NCBI GenBank assembly: GCA_018382125.1
Contig: JAGZQO010000009.1
Location: 8,616-72,615 of the forward strand
Source of the DNA: Collinsella sp.
GTDB lineage: Bacteria; Actinomycetota; Coriobacteriia; Coriobacteriales; Coriobacteriaceae
Reading direction: 5' to 3'
Length of the DNA: 64,000 nucleotides
Every line of letters starts with the position of its first letter. The first letter of the stretch is position 1. The notes under the pieces were generated by a model, which saw only the letters and a program-made list of their open reading frames with translations, ran no database searches and was not told the DNA's origin. This document shows positions 43,058-51,851 of this stretch, in pieces. The position numbers and the translations under genes are program-made.

Positions 43058-43075
43058 TATTCTCGCCAGAGAATA
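43058..43075. promoter_or_regulatory. Inverted repeat upstream of modA, candidate operator
   Basis: TATTCTC-GCCA-GAGAATA is a perfect 7-bp inverted repeat in an AT-rich patch about 95 bases ahead of modA. A molybdate-responsive or other repressor site is possible; it is not the E. coli ModE consensus. Confidence 0.4.
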
Positions 43076-43116
43076 TAGTTTCGAGTTGCCGTGCACCTCG
43101 GCGTCGCTTCGGCGGA

Positions 43117-43152
43117 AAACAAAGGCGGAGCAGCCGTTCAGGTCGCCCCGCC
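43117..43152 (-). terminator. Terminator after mogA
   Basis: Minus-strand stem GGCGGGGC/GCTCCGCC followed by TTTGTTTT, just past the mogA stop. Confidence 0.75.
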
Positions 43153-43165
43153 GCAGGTAAACCGC

Positions 43166-43645
43166 TTAGTTGGTATGTCCGCCGCCCGCTGTCATCTGAG
43201 CCGCATGCTCCAGCTGGTCTGCTATGGCCTCCCAGCTTTCGCGGGCGGCCTTCGTAGAACCGGGAAAGTTTACGACAAGCGTATGACCTCGTTGCATGCA
43301 AATAGCGCGCGAGAGCATAGCGCGGCGCGTCTTGGTCATGGAGTACGCACGGATTGCCTCTGCAATACCCGGCACATCGCGGTCACAGACGGCACGCGTC
43401 GCCTCGGGCGTCACGTCGCGCATCGAAAGTCCCGTGCCGCCACAGGTGAGCACGACATTGGCGTGGCACTCATCGGCAGCCTCCACAATGGCATCACCGA
43501 TCTCGCTGGCGTCGTCGCGCACGACCACATGTGAGACAACCGCCCAGCCCTGCGCCTTGATAAGTTCCTCGAGTGCGGCTCCAGCCTCGTCCTGAGCAAG
43601 ATCGCGCGTATCCGAGCACGTCACGATCGAAATCTTCAACTCCAT
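43166..43645 (-). CDS. mog: Molybdopterin adenylyltransferase (MogA/MoaB family)
   Basis: A 159-residue MPT-binding protein that adenylates molybdopterin before Mo insertion. SIVTCSDTRDLAQDEAG at the start, LTCGGTGLSMRDVTPEATR at about 72-90 and LVVNFPGSTKAARE near the end are the family signatures, with the GGTG loop binding MPT. The ATG at 43645 follows AGGAGGAAG. It is 10 bases after moeA, so they form a unit. Confidence 0.92.
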   Translation of the reverse strand: MELKISIVTCSDTRDLAQDEAGAALEELIKAQGWAVVSHVVVRDDASEIGDAIVEAADECHANVVLTCGGTGLSMRDVTPEATRAVCDRDVPGIAEAIRAYSMTKTRRAMLSRAICMQRGHTLVVNFPGSTKAARESWEAIADQLEHAAQMTAGGGHTN

Positions 43646-43655
43646 AGTCTTCCTC

Positions 43656-44918
43656 CTACAACACCGTGCCCTCGGGCAGGTCGACACGCACGACACCCAC
43701 GACGTCGCCCGCCTTGAGCTCGCACGGTCCTTCGTCAATACGCAGCAGGCAGTTGGACCGCTGCATCGTGCCGAGCAGCGCCGAATTCTGCGTCTTGGCC
43801 TCGGTCACCAACAGCTCACCGGTCTCGGGGTCGCGCAAAACCGTGGCGCGATCGAAGAAGCGTCGGTCCTGGCGCTTTTTCACGCCGTGCGTGAGCGTCG
43901 CCTGCTGCACGGGACGCGCACCCTCGGAAAAACCGCGCATCTTGCGAATCGCCGGACGGGCAAGCATCTCAAAGCCCACATACGCCGCGGCCGGATTGCC
44001 TGAAAGCCCCAGGTAGGGCTTACCCCCGAGCAAGCCAAACGTGATGGCCTTGCCCGGACGCATCGAGATGCGATCGAACAGCACCTCGCCCTCGCGCCGG
44101 ACGAGCGCCGTCACGTAGTCGTAATCGCCCGCCGAGGCGCCACCACTTGTAATGACAAAATCGCACTCTCGCGTGGCGCGATGCACCAGCTCGGCAATCG
44201 CCTGCTCGTCGTCGGGCGCAATACCGTAGAACACCGGATCTGCCCCGGCATCGAGCGCCTCGGCCATCAGCGCCGAGGAGTTGGAATCGCGAATCTGACC
44301 GCGCGCCGGTACCTTACTCGGTGCGACCAGTTCCGTGCCCAGCGAGATAATGCCCACGCGCGGGGCGGCATGTACCTTCACGCTCGCGTATCCGGCGCTT
44401 GCCAGCAAGCCGGCGCCCGCCGGGGCCACGACCTCGCCGGCATGCATCACAACATCGCCGGCATGGGCCTCCTCGGCGGCAGAGCGAACGTTCTCCCCTA
44501 CCTTGGCAGGCGCCGAGAAGCGAACGTGCGAGCCCTCGTTGCCATCGCCGTCGAGCACGTCGACGATCTCGTACTTCACCACGGCATCGGCACCTTCGGG
44601 CACCGGCGCGCCCGTCATGATGCGGACGGTCTCGCCCGTGCCGATTGCGCCGTCAAACACATGGCCCGCGGCCTCGTGTCCGATAACGTCGAGCGTCACC
44701 GGCGCCTCGCCAGATGCCTGCGCCAAGTCCGCCGAGCGCACGGCATATCCGTCCATAGCGCTGTTGGCAAACGGCGAGATGTCGATATCAGCCACCGCGT
44801 CCTCGGCCAAGGGAAGACCGGCGGCCTGCCACACGGGAATCTCGATGAGATCGGTCGGAGCAACGTGCGACAGAACAATCGACTGCGCGTCCTCCAGCGG
44901 AATGAGTTTCTCTGCCAT
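43656..44918 (-). CDS. moeA: Molybdopterin molybdenumtransferase
   Basis: A 420-residue enzyme that inserts molybdate into adenylated molybdopterin. SPFANSAMDGYAVR near residue 50, TSGGASAGDYDY at about 255 and GKPYLGLSGNPAAAYVGFE near 310 are MoeA hallmarks. The C-terminal beta domain with LPEGTVL closes it. The ATG at 44918 is preferred over the GTG two codons upstream because AGAGG sits at the right distance. It is paired with mog and close to modABC. Confidence 0.94.
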   Translation of the reverse strand: MAEKLIPLEDAQSIVLSHVAPTDLIEIPVWQAAGLPLAEDAVADIDISPFANSAMDGYAVRSADLAQASGEAPVTLDVIGHEAAGHVFDGAIGTGETVRIMTGAPVPEGADAVVKYEIVDVLDGDGNEGSHVRFSAPAKVGENVRSAAEEAHAGDVVMHAGEVVAPAGAGLLASAGYASVKVHAAPRVGIISLGTELVAPSKVPARGQIRDSNSSALMAEALDAGADPVFYGIAPDDEQAIAELVHRATRECDFVITSGGASAGDYDYVTALVRREGEVLFDRISMRPGKAITFGLLGGKPYLGLSGNPAAAYVGFEMLARPAIRKMRGFSEGARPVQQATLTHGVKKRQDRRFFDRATVLRDPETGELLVTEAKTQNSALLGTMQRSNCLLRIDEGPCELKAGDVVGVVRVDLPEGTVL

Positions 44919-45128
44919 ATGCACCTCTTAATGCCACGGCGCACAACAGGGGCGCCGATTCTTTATGCTTGTCTCAGTATAATCCCCCGACGCACGACCG
45001 CGACTCGGCCTGTACCCGCAAATACACCTGTCGGTTGCAGGCCGCGAAACAGAATGGAAACCAACCCACCGGCTCGTCGCGTTTACCGCGTTTTATAATG
45101 CTTGCGTTGCAACCTAAAAGAGGAACGT

Positions 45129-46550
45129 ATGGCTCATAACGACAAACCCGAAAGCGCAAACGAAGCGCAGGATCATTCCCAGCCGCTCGACGAAGGCGGT
45201 TTTTTCTCCCTGAACGACGTCATCACGGCAGGCAGGCATCAGCTCACCCGCTCTGAGCATCTCTTGGCTGCCGACACGCGCCGCAACGCCCGCAACCTAC
45301 TCGCGAGCACCAAGTTGCTCGCACTCGTCGTCATCGTCTCGCTCGCCATGGGCGTTGCCGCTTGGGCGTTTTTGGCCTCGCTGAATATCGCGACCGACTA
45401 TCGGGAGCACCATGCGTGGGTCTACGCCTTGCTTCCCGTTGTGGGCATGGCCACCGCATGGGTCTACAAGAACCACGGTCTCGCCGCAAAGCGTGGCAAC
45501 AACCTGGTCATCGACTCCGCTCTGGGCACACGCCTCATCCATATGCGCATGGCCGTCCTCACGTTTGTGTGCTCCACGCTCACGCACCTAACGGGCGGAT
45601 CGGCCGGTCGCGAGGGGGCCGCGGTGCAGATCGGCGGCACCATCGCCAGCAACATCTCGAGCCTCGCCCACCTCAAAAAGCATGACCACCACGACCTCAT
45701 GCTCGCCGGCATCTCGTCGGCCTTTGGTGCCGTATTCGGTTCGCCCCTTGCCGGAGCTTTCTTTGGCATGGAGATGTGCTTTATCGGCAAGATCGACTAC
45801 ACCGCAGGCATCTACTGCCTCGTCGCCTCGTTTACCGGCTACTTTACATCGCTTGCCTTGGGAACCGAGTACGAGGCGAATGTTATCGCCAGCGTTCCCG
45901 CCATGTCGCCCAAAACGGTCGTCATCGTTGTTACCAGCGCCATTATCTTCGGTCTGACGGCACGCCTCTTTGCCTGGTCGGTTCGAACCGTCAAGAGCCT
46001 GTACGGTCGCTTTATCACCAATTACCTTGTTCGCGCACTTATAGGCGCACTCGTGGTGCTCGCGGCCTACGCGATGCTCGACGCCTGGAAGTATGCCGGC
46101 CTTGCCACCTGGCTCTCAGGTGCCGGGTTCGCTGGTAACACAACCCTGGCGGACGCAGCCATCAAGCTCGTGGTGACGGCGCTCACCCTGGGCGCCGGCT
46201 TCCAAGGCGGCGAGGTCACGCCCCTGTTTGGCATCGGTGCGGCGCTCGGCGGCTGGATCGGTTGCCTCGTCGGAATCGACCCCAGTTTTCTGGCGGCTCT
46301 CGGCATGCTCGGCGTGTTCTGCGCCGGCCTCAACGTGCCCATCACCACCTGCATGATGGCCATCGACCTGTTCCACGGCACGGCCGCCGGCTTCTTCGTG
46401 ATCGTGGCGTTTATCAGCTATCTCGCCGGCGGCCACCGCGGCGTGTACCCCGCCCAGCGCATCATCTCACCTAAGCGCCGCTCGCTTATTGTGGACGAGG
46501 GCGGCACGGTGGCAGAGGCTATCGAGCGCCACAACGACCTGATAGAGTAG
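45129..46550 (+). CDS. CLC-family anion/proton antiporter, CLC-F (fluoride) type likely
   Basis: A 473-residue membrane protein. The three CLC anion motifs are RGNNLVIDSA (in place of GSGIP), GSAGREGAAVQIGG and GGEVTPLFGIGAALGG. The GNN version of the first motif is, as I recall, typical of fluoride/proton antiporters of the CLC-F clade, so fluoride efflux is more likely than chloride transport. No fluoride riboswitch is visible upstream. A TATAAT lies at 45094-45099 without a clear -35. The ATG at 45129 follows AGAGGAAC. It is the first plus-strand gene after a long minus-strand stretch. Confidence 0.85.
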   Translation: MAHNDKPESANEAQDHSQPLDEGGFFSLNDVITAGRHQLTRSEHLLAADTRRNARNLLASTKLLALVVIVSLAMGVAAWAFLASLNIATDYREHHAWVYALLPVVGMATAWVYKNHGLAAKRGNNLVIDSALGTRLIHMRMAVLTFVCSTLTHLTGGSAGREGAAVQIGGTIASNISSLAHLKKHDHHDLMLAGISSAFGAVFGSPLAGAFFGMEMCFIGKIDYTAGIYCLVASFTGYFTSLALGTEYEANVIASVPAMSPKTVVIVVTSAIIFGLTARLFAWSVRTVKSLYGRFITNYLVRALIGALVVLAAYAMLDAWKYAGLATWLSGAGFAGNTTLADAAIKLVVTALTLGAGFQGGEVTPLFGIGAALGGWIGCLVGIDPSFLAALGMLGVFCAGLNVPITTCMMAIDLFHGTAAGFFVIVAFISYLAGGHRGVYPAQRIISPKRRSLIVDEGGTVAEAIERHNDLIE

Positions 46551-46637
46551 ACGTTAGTATTCGCCGTGCAGCCACAATCGGGAGCAATTCGACCCGAGCG
46601 AGACCGCACCGTCACGTCATACGCCGGGAGTCGCCCC

Positions 46638-47600
46638 ATGCACGGAACTGATTTTGGTCGCACGCTCATCATCGCCAACCCAGCCGCCCAGTCGGGTGCG
46701 GCACGCGAAGTTGCCGAGCGCCTGCAACGCTTTTTGGATATGACCGCGCGCGAATCCCAGTTTGACCTGGTGCTAACCGAGCACATGGGACACGCCAAGG
46801 AGCTTGCCGCACAGGCTCAGGGCTATCGCACCGTTATCGCACTCGGCGGCGACGGCGTGATCCACGAGGTCGTCAACGGGCTTATGACGCAAAAGGAGGA
46901 CGCCCGCCCCGCTCTTGCTATCCTGCCCGTGGGCTCCGGCAACGATTTTGCCCAGACGCTCGGCATCGAAGATTTCTCCGGCAAGGATTTTGGCGCGCTG
47001 CTCACCTGTGAGCTGCAGCGTCAGGACATCGGGCGGATTCGCTCATGGAACCCCGCAAGCGGTAGCGACGAGGCCACCGTTGAGTACTACGACCAGACGC
47101 TTTCGGTTGGCATCGATGCCGCCATCGGCCTTGGCACCACCGAGCTACGCAAAAAGACCGGCTTAACGGGCGCTCCGCTCTACACCCTCTCGGGACTTGA
47201 GCAGTTTGGCCTGCGCTATCGCAACTACCCCATGACAGCCAGCTTTGATCGCGCGCCCGCCGAGCGCGTGAGGGCGATTATCATGGCGATTCAGCTGGGC
47301 CCCACGTATGGATCGGGCTATCGCATCTGCCCCGATGCCGACCCCTGCGACGGCGTACTCGACGTCTGCTACGCCTGCGGCCCCGTCCCTCGCGCGGTAG
47401 CCCTGCCTATGTTCCTTTCGGCCAAGGACGGCCACCATACCAAGTTGCCGCCGGTTCGCATGCGCCGCTGCCGCCATGCGGAGCTCACCTTTGAGGAGCC
47501 AGACTACCCCATCCAGGCCGACGGCGAGCCCGTTGTCGCCTCGCGCATCGAGGTCGACATCCTCGCCGGCGCCCTCCACGTCTGGCACCCCTCCCGCTAA
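46638..47600 (+). CDS. Diacylglycerol kinase-family lipid kinase (DagK/YegS)
   Basis: A 320-residue kinase. LIIANPAAQSGAARE at the start, IALGGDGVIHEVVNGLM at about 70 and LPVGSGNDFAQTLGI near 98 are the nucleotide and lipid-binding signatures of the family. It probably phosphorylates diacylglycerol or a related lipid at the membrane. GGGAG precedes the ATG at 46638. It ends seven bases before repeat A3. Confidence 0.88.
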   Translation: MHGTDFGRTLIIANPAAQSGAAREVAERLQRFLDMTARESQFDLVLTEHMGHAKELAAQAQGYRTVIALGGDGVIHEVVNGLMTQKEDARPALAILPVGSGNDFAQTLGIEDFSGKDFGALLTCELQRQDIGRIRSWNPASGSDEATVEYYDQTLSVGIDAAIGLGTTELRKKTGLTGAPLYTLSGLEQFGLRYRNYPMTASFDRAPAERVRAIIMAIQLGPTYGSGYRICPDADPCDGVLDVCYACGPVPRAVALPMFLSAKDGHHTKLPPVRMRRCRHAELTFEEPDYPIQADGEPVVASRIEVDILAGALHVWHPSR

Positions 47601-47607
47601 CCCCACC

Positions 47608-47678
47608 TAAGTTGCGGTGAAATAGGGACTGTTTATGCAGCTAAAGCCGCAAAACAGTCCCTATTTCACCGCAACTTA
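47608..47678. repeat. Long inverted repeat, family A copy 3
   Basis: Arms of 27 bases (47608-47634 and 47652-47678) pair perfectly. Compared with copies 1 and 2 the arm has TAGGGACTG instead of TACGGACTG, and the other arm carries the matching change, so pairing is preserved. It lies between two convergent genes. Confidence 0.9.
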
Positions 47679-47687
47679 TTGAGAAGA

Positions 47688-48068
47688 TCATTCCTCCCCA
47701 CCCGGCTTGCGTCGGTTGGCTTTTTTAATGGCGTTGAAGTGCTTGTCATTGAGTCTGCGCTGGCGAGACCGCTGAGGCACCTTGGTCTTGACGCGGCGGC
47801 GCGGCGGACGGCCACGACGCTCAAGCTCAGCGCGCAGCTTACGCAGACAGCAGCTACGGTTCTGGAACTGACTGCGGCTCTCGCGCGCCGTCACGACAAT
47901 CCCCGTGGGCCCATGCTTCATGCGTACCGCCGAATCAGTCGTGTTCACGCCCTGTCCGCCCGGACCCGTCGCGCGAAATACCTGCACCTCGCAATCGCGC
48001 GCCAAATCCTCGACCGACATCTCGGCATAGCGCGCATACTCGCGCCATCCCATCTTGTTCTCATCCAT
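47688..48068 (-). CDS. GGQ-domain peptide chain release factor-like protein
   Basis: A 126-residue protein with FRATGPGGQGVNTTDSAVRM, the GGQ motif that triggers peptidyl-tRNA hydrolysis, followed by a strongly basic C-terminus (RRRVKTKVPQRSRQRRLND). The size and tail fit ArfB/YaeJ-like or PrfH-like ribosome rescue factors rather than RF1/RF2. The ATG at 48068 follows GGGGAGGTG. The distal position of a terminator at 48089 separates it from xpt. Confidence 0.85.
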   Translation of the reverse strand: MDENKMGWREYARYAEMSVEDLARDCEVQVFRATGPGGQGVNTTDSAVRMKHGPTGIVVTARESRSQFQNRSCCLRKLRAELERRGRPPRRRVKTKVPQRSRQRRLNDKHFNAIKKANRRKPGGEE

Positions 48069-48088
48069 ATCAACACCTCCCCTCATAC

Positions 48089-48125
48089 AAAAAAATGTGA
48101 CAAAGGGAAAGCCCCTTTGTCACAT
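48089..48125 (-). terminator. Terminator of xpt
   Basis: A 13-bp stem ATGTGACAAAGGG/CCCTTTGTCACAT with a 5-base loop, followed by TTTTTTTG on the minus strand. Confidence 0.95.
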
Positions 48126-48152
48126 CGCATACCAATCGCTTATGTCGCGCGC

Positions 48153-48731
48153 TTACGCGAAGGTGATCTCGCCGCTCTCGCAGTCCATATCGGCGATACG
48201 AGCCAGGCTCTCAACGCGGAAGCCGCGCTCGCGGAGCTTATCGCCACCGCCCTGGAAGCCCTTCTCCACCGCAATGCCAATGCCGGATACCTCGGCACCT
48301 GCGGCCTCGCAGATCTTGATAAGACCCTCGAGCGCGCAGCCGTTGGCCAGGAAGTCGTCGATAATCAGGACCTTGTCGCCCTCGGACAGGAAGCGCTTGC
48401 CGACGATGACCGGGTACTCCTTCTGCTTGGTAAAGGAGTAGATGGTCGTGGCATACTGCTCGCCGTCAAGGTTGATGGACTGGGCCTTCTTGGCAAAGAC
48501 CACCGGCACGCCGCCAAAATGCTGGGCTGCAATGCAAGCCATGCCAATGCCCGAAGCCTCGATCGTCAGGATCTTGTTGATCTCGACACCCTCGAACAGA
48601 CGGGCCCACTCGGCGCCCATGTGGTCGAACAGCTCAACGTCGCATTGGTGGTTGAGGAAGGCATCAACCTTAAGGACGTTACCGGCCTTTACGATGCCGT
48701 CATGGCGAATACGATCCTCAAGCTCCTGCAT
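48153..48731 (-). CDS. xpt: Xanthine phosphoribosyltransferase
   Basis: A 192-residue enzyme forming XMP from xanthine and PRPP. KVLIIDDFLANGCALEGLI at about 120-138 is the PRPP-binding motif, and ILTIEASGIGMACIAA near 55 the pyrophosphate loop of the Xpt type. The ATG lies after a hairpin CGCGG/CCGCG in the leader. No purine riboswitch core is seen upstream. The purine-like hydroxylase at 1-3738 could share substrates, but the genes are far apart. Confidence 0.93.
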   Translation of the reverse strand: MQELEDRIRHDGIVKAGNVLKVDAFLNHQCDVELFDHMGAEWARLFEGVEINKILTIEASGIGMACIAAQHFGGVPVVFAKKAQSINLDGEQYATTIYSFTKQKEYPVIVGKRFLSEGDKVLIIDDFLANGCALEGLIKICEAAGAEVSGIGIAVEKGFQGGGDKLRERGFRVESLARIADMDCESGEITFA

Positions 48732-48891
48732 GGCGCAACCCCTTCTCGCGGCAACGATACCGCGTGATTAATAAACGTTGTTCGATAGTCTACCACGGAC
48801 CTACCCCCGCCCGCCCCACAAGCCGCATCGCACTATAAAGCTGCAAGACCAGTAGATAGGCCCGATTCGTGGCAGACAGCCTCCCAACACG

Positions 48892-50196
48892 CTAATGCCG
48901 GGTGCGCGTCCTCACCAAACGTACCAATGTGAGCGCAAAGCCCACGGTAGCAACGGCCATCAGCACGTAGAATACCAAACGGAAGCCAAAGAGGAACACG
49001 TCCGGACGACCCGCCACATAGCTCGTGACCGTCTTGCCCATCGCCGCGCTCGTCTGTCCATACAGGATGCGCGACGCCGCCGTAATACCCAGCGCTATGC
49101 CCGCATAGCGCGCCAAGCTGCTCAAGCTGCCCGCAAAGCCAAGCGCCTCACGCGGAGCCGAACCCATATACAGCGAATTATTGGGACTCTGGAAGATCGA
49201 CGTGCCGCACGACATAAACGCGACGCAGCACACAATCATCAAGATGGAAGAGTGCTCGTCAAGCGTGCTCACCGCAAAGAGACCGCACACGTACACGCCC
49301 AGGCCAACGGCCGTGGGCGCTTCACAACCAACACGGTCGGACACCGAGCCCGAAAGCGGGCCCACAAAGGCATTCACGACCGGCATCGCCAAAAACAACA
49401 GGCCGGAGATATCGGAGCTAAAGCCGTGGGCATCCTGAAAGTAGAACGGCAGCACAAACTCGGAGGCACCGATACCCACGAACACGATAAGCATGCAAGC
49501 CAGGTTAATCGTGAAAGCCGAGCTCGCAAAGCAGCGACGCGCCGCCTCTGTCAACGGCATAGGGCGTTCGCCAGCCTCCGGCTTCACATGCGGCAGCGTA
49601 TAGAGTCCCACGATAAACGAGATTACGCCAATGGGCAGATTGATAAGGAAGATGCTCTCCCAGGGAAAGCTCGCCACCAGCACGCCGCCGAGCACGGGGC
49701 CGCACATCATGCCAAGAGCCACAAAGGTCGCCAGAATGCCCATGGCACGTCCGCGCTCACGCGCCGGAAACGACTCGGTGATGATGCCCATATTGTTGGC
49801 CATCGCGGCGGCACAGCCAATGCCCTGCACGAAACGCGCCAAGATAAGCACCTCGAGCGAAGCCGAAAGCCCGCAAAGCAACGAGCCACCCGTAAAGACG
49901 ATTACACCAAGCTGGAACACATTCACCTTGCCGCGCACATCGCCCAAGCGGCCAAACGGCAGCATGGCGACGCACGTCGCGAGCAGATACACCGAGCTCA
50001 CGAGCTGAATGCGGTCGAGGCCCACCCCCAGCTCCTTTTGCATCACTGGGAGCGCCACCGTCACGATGCTCGCATCCAGACACGCCATAAAGGTCATGAC
50101 GAGCACGGTGAACAGAATCGCCCATTTATTCTTACCGTGGGTGTCGCCCTCTAGGGCAATGTGTTCGCGGCGCAGCTGCTCGGCAGTTTTCTCCAT
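48892..50196 (-). CDS. MFS drug exporter (DHA2-like)
   Basis: A 434-residue membrane protein with about 12 to 14 helices. MACLDASIVTVALPVMQKEL is the DHA2 motif in helix 1, GRLGDVRGK the loop 2-3 motif A, and MCGPVLGGVL motif C of proton-driven exporters. The substrate is not predictable. The ATG at 50196 follows AGGATATAC. It is co-directional with metY but separated by a terminator. Confidence 0.88.
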   Translation of the reverse strand: MEKTAEQLRREHIALEGDTHGKNKWAILFTVLVMTFMACLDASIVTVALPVMQKELGVGLDRIQLVSSVYLLATCVAMLPFGRLGDVRGKVNVFQLGVIVFTGGSLLCGLSASLEVLILARFVQGIGCAAAMANNMGIITESFPARERGRAMGILATFVALGMMCGPVLGGVLVASFPWESIFLINLPIGVISFIVGLYTLPHVKPEAGERPMPLTEAARRCFASSAFTINLACMLIVFVGIGASEFVLPFYFQDAHGFSSDISGLLFLAMPVVNAFVGPLSGSVSDRVGCEAPTAVGLGVYVCGLFAVSTLDEHSSILMIVCCVAFMSCGTSIFQSPNNSLYMGSAPREALGFAGSLSSLARYAGIALGITAASRILYGQTSAAMGKTVTSYVAGRPDVFLFGFRLVFYVLMAVATVGFALTLVRLVRTRTRH

Positions 50197-50219
50197 GTAT
50201 ATCCTTTCTATCGTGCAAC

Positions 50220-50268
50220 GCAAAAACGGGACCCCAATCGCCTACAAACGGACACGATCGGGGTCCCG
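50220..50268 (-). terminator. Terminator of metY
   Basis: Stem CGGGACCCC/GGGGTCCCG (plus CGATC/GATTG-like extension) followed by GTTTTTGCG on the minus strand, 70 bases past the metY stop. Confidence 0.85.
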
Positions 50269-50337
50269 CCTACGGAATCGGAACTATGAGGACGTCGTCA
50301 GCCGAAAAGCCGTCCCACGCCTCGCACGCACGCTAGC

Positions 50338-51621
50338 CTAGCACTGCTCGAGTGCCTGCTCAAGGTCGGCAATCAAATCGGCCGTATCCTCAAGGCCGCA
50401 CGACAGGCGCACCATATCGGCGGAGATGCCGCAGGCGATGAGCTCTTCGTCGTTCATCTGGCGATGGGTGGCGTTTGCCGGGTGCAGGCAGCAGGTGCGG
50501 GCATCGGCCACGTGCGTGGCAATCTGGGCGAGCTTAAGACTCTTCATAAAGGTCTCGGCCGCCGCGCGACCACCGGTAAAGCCAAAGCTCACGACGCCGC
50601 AGGTACCGTTGGGCATGTACTTCTGAGCCATGTCGTAGTACTTGTCGCCCTCTAGGCCCGGATAGCTCACGAAGCGCACTTTGGGGTGGCCCTGCAGGAA
50701 CTTGGCGACCGCCAGACCGTTCTCGCAATGGCGCGGCATACGCACGTGCAGGCTCTCGAGCGAGCTGTTCAGGAAGAACGCCGCCTGCGGGTTCTGCATG
50801 GGGCCGAGGTCGCGCATGAGCTGCGCGGTAGCCTTGGTAATAAAGGCGCCCTCGCGGCCGAACTTCTCGGCATAGGTCACGCCGTGGTAGCTCTCGTCGG
50901 GCGTGGTGAGACCCGGGAACTTGTCCGCATGGGCCATCCAGTCAAACTGACCGTGATCAACGATCACGCCGCCCAGGTAGGCCGCGTGACCATCCATGTA
51001 CTTGGTGGTGGAATGCGTGACGATGTCGGCGCCCCACTCAAAGGGACGGCACATCACGGGCGTCGGGAAGGTGTTGTCGACCATCAGCGGCACGCCGTGG
51101 TCGTGCGCGGCCTTGGCAAAGCGCTCAATATCGAGCACGGCAAGCGCGGGGTTAGCGATGGTCTCGCCAAAGACGAGCTTGGTGTTGGGCTGGAAAGCGG
51201 CCTCCAGCTCCTCATCGGTGCAGTCGGGTGCGACGAACGTGCAGGTCAGGCCCATGCGGCCCATAGTGTGAGCCAGCAGGTTGTAGGTGCCGCCGTAGAT
51301 GGCAGAGCACGCAACCACGTGATCACCGGCACCGGCGACGTTAAAGATGGCGAGGAAGTTCGCAGCCATGCCCGAGCTCGTGAGCATCGCAGCGGTGCCG
51401 CCCTCCATCTCGCAGATCTTGGCAGCAACCAGATCGCACGTGGGGTTCTGCAGGCGGCTGTAGAAGTAACCGGACTCCTCCAGGTCAAACAGCTTGCCCA
51501 TATGCTCGGACGTATCATACTTCCACGTGGTGGACTGGTAGATAGGCACCTGGCGCGGCTCCGCGTCACCCGGGCGGTAGCCGCCCTGAACACATGTGGT
51601 ACCGATAGTCTGCTCGCTCAT
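50338..51621 (-). CDS. metY: O-acetylhomoserine sulfhydrylase (MetY family)
   Basis: A 427-residue PLP enzyme of Cys/Met metabolism that makes homocysteine from O-acetylhomoserine and sulfide, or a close relative. YSRLQNPTCDLVAAKI, GTAAMLTSSGMAAN and the PLP Lys in DIVTHSTTKYMDGH (about 207-219) are visible. Length suits MetY rather than the roughly 390-residue MetB/MetC. The ATG follows GGGAGCAAG. No SAM or T-box leader is recognised in the 230 bases upstream. Confidence 0.9.
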   Translation of the reverse strand: MSEQTIGTTCVQGGYRPGDAEPRQVPIYQSTTWKYDTSEHMGKLFDLEESGYFYSRLQNPTCDLVAAKICEMEGGTAAMLTSSGMAANFLAIFNVAGAGDHVVACSAIYGGTYNLLAHTMGRMGLTCTFVAPDCTDEELEAAFQPNTKLVFGETIANPALAVLDIERFAKAAHDHGVPLMVDNTFPTPVMCRPFEWGADIVTHSTTKYMDGHAAYLGGVIVDHGQFDWMAHADKFPGLTTPDESYHGVTYAEKFGREGAFITKATAQLMRDLGPMQNPQAAFFLNSSLESLHVRMPRHCENGLAVAKFLQGHPKVRFVSYPGLEGDKYYDMAQKYMPNGTCGVVSFGFTGGRAAAETFMKSLKLAQIATHVADARTCCLHPANATHRQMNDEELIACGISADMVRLSCGLEDTADLIADLEQALEQC

Positions 51622-51851
51622 ATCTTGCTCCCTTGCCTGGGTTTTAGTTTTATTCGGTTCACGATACCGCTACCCTGCACCCCTCTCAACCCATCCCAAA
51701 GGTAGGTTATGGGACTAATTAATCAAGGGTTTTATCTCAAGCCTTGGGCATTTGCTCGATAGATAAAAATGAGGCATACATGAAGCTCTCGATGATTACA
51801 TGCACCGTCACGGGTACCATAGGCGAGTACACCGTAACCAAGGAGACAACG

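Noticed and set aside
29216..47678. CRISPR array
   Set aside because: The family A repeats are far apart, palindromic along their whole length and lack spacers or cas genes.
48732..48891. Purine riboswitch upstream of xpt
   Set aside because: No conserved loop-loop or junction core was found, only a simple CGCGG/CCGCG hairpin.
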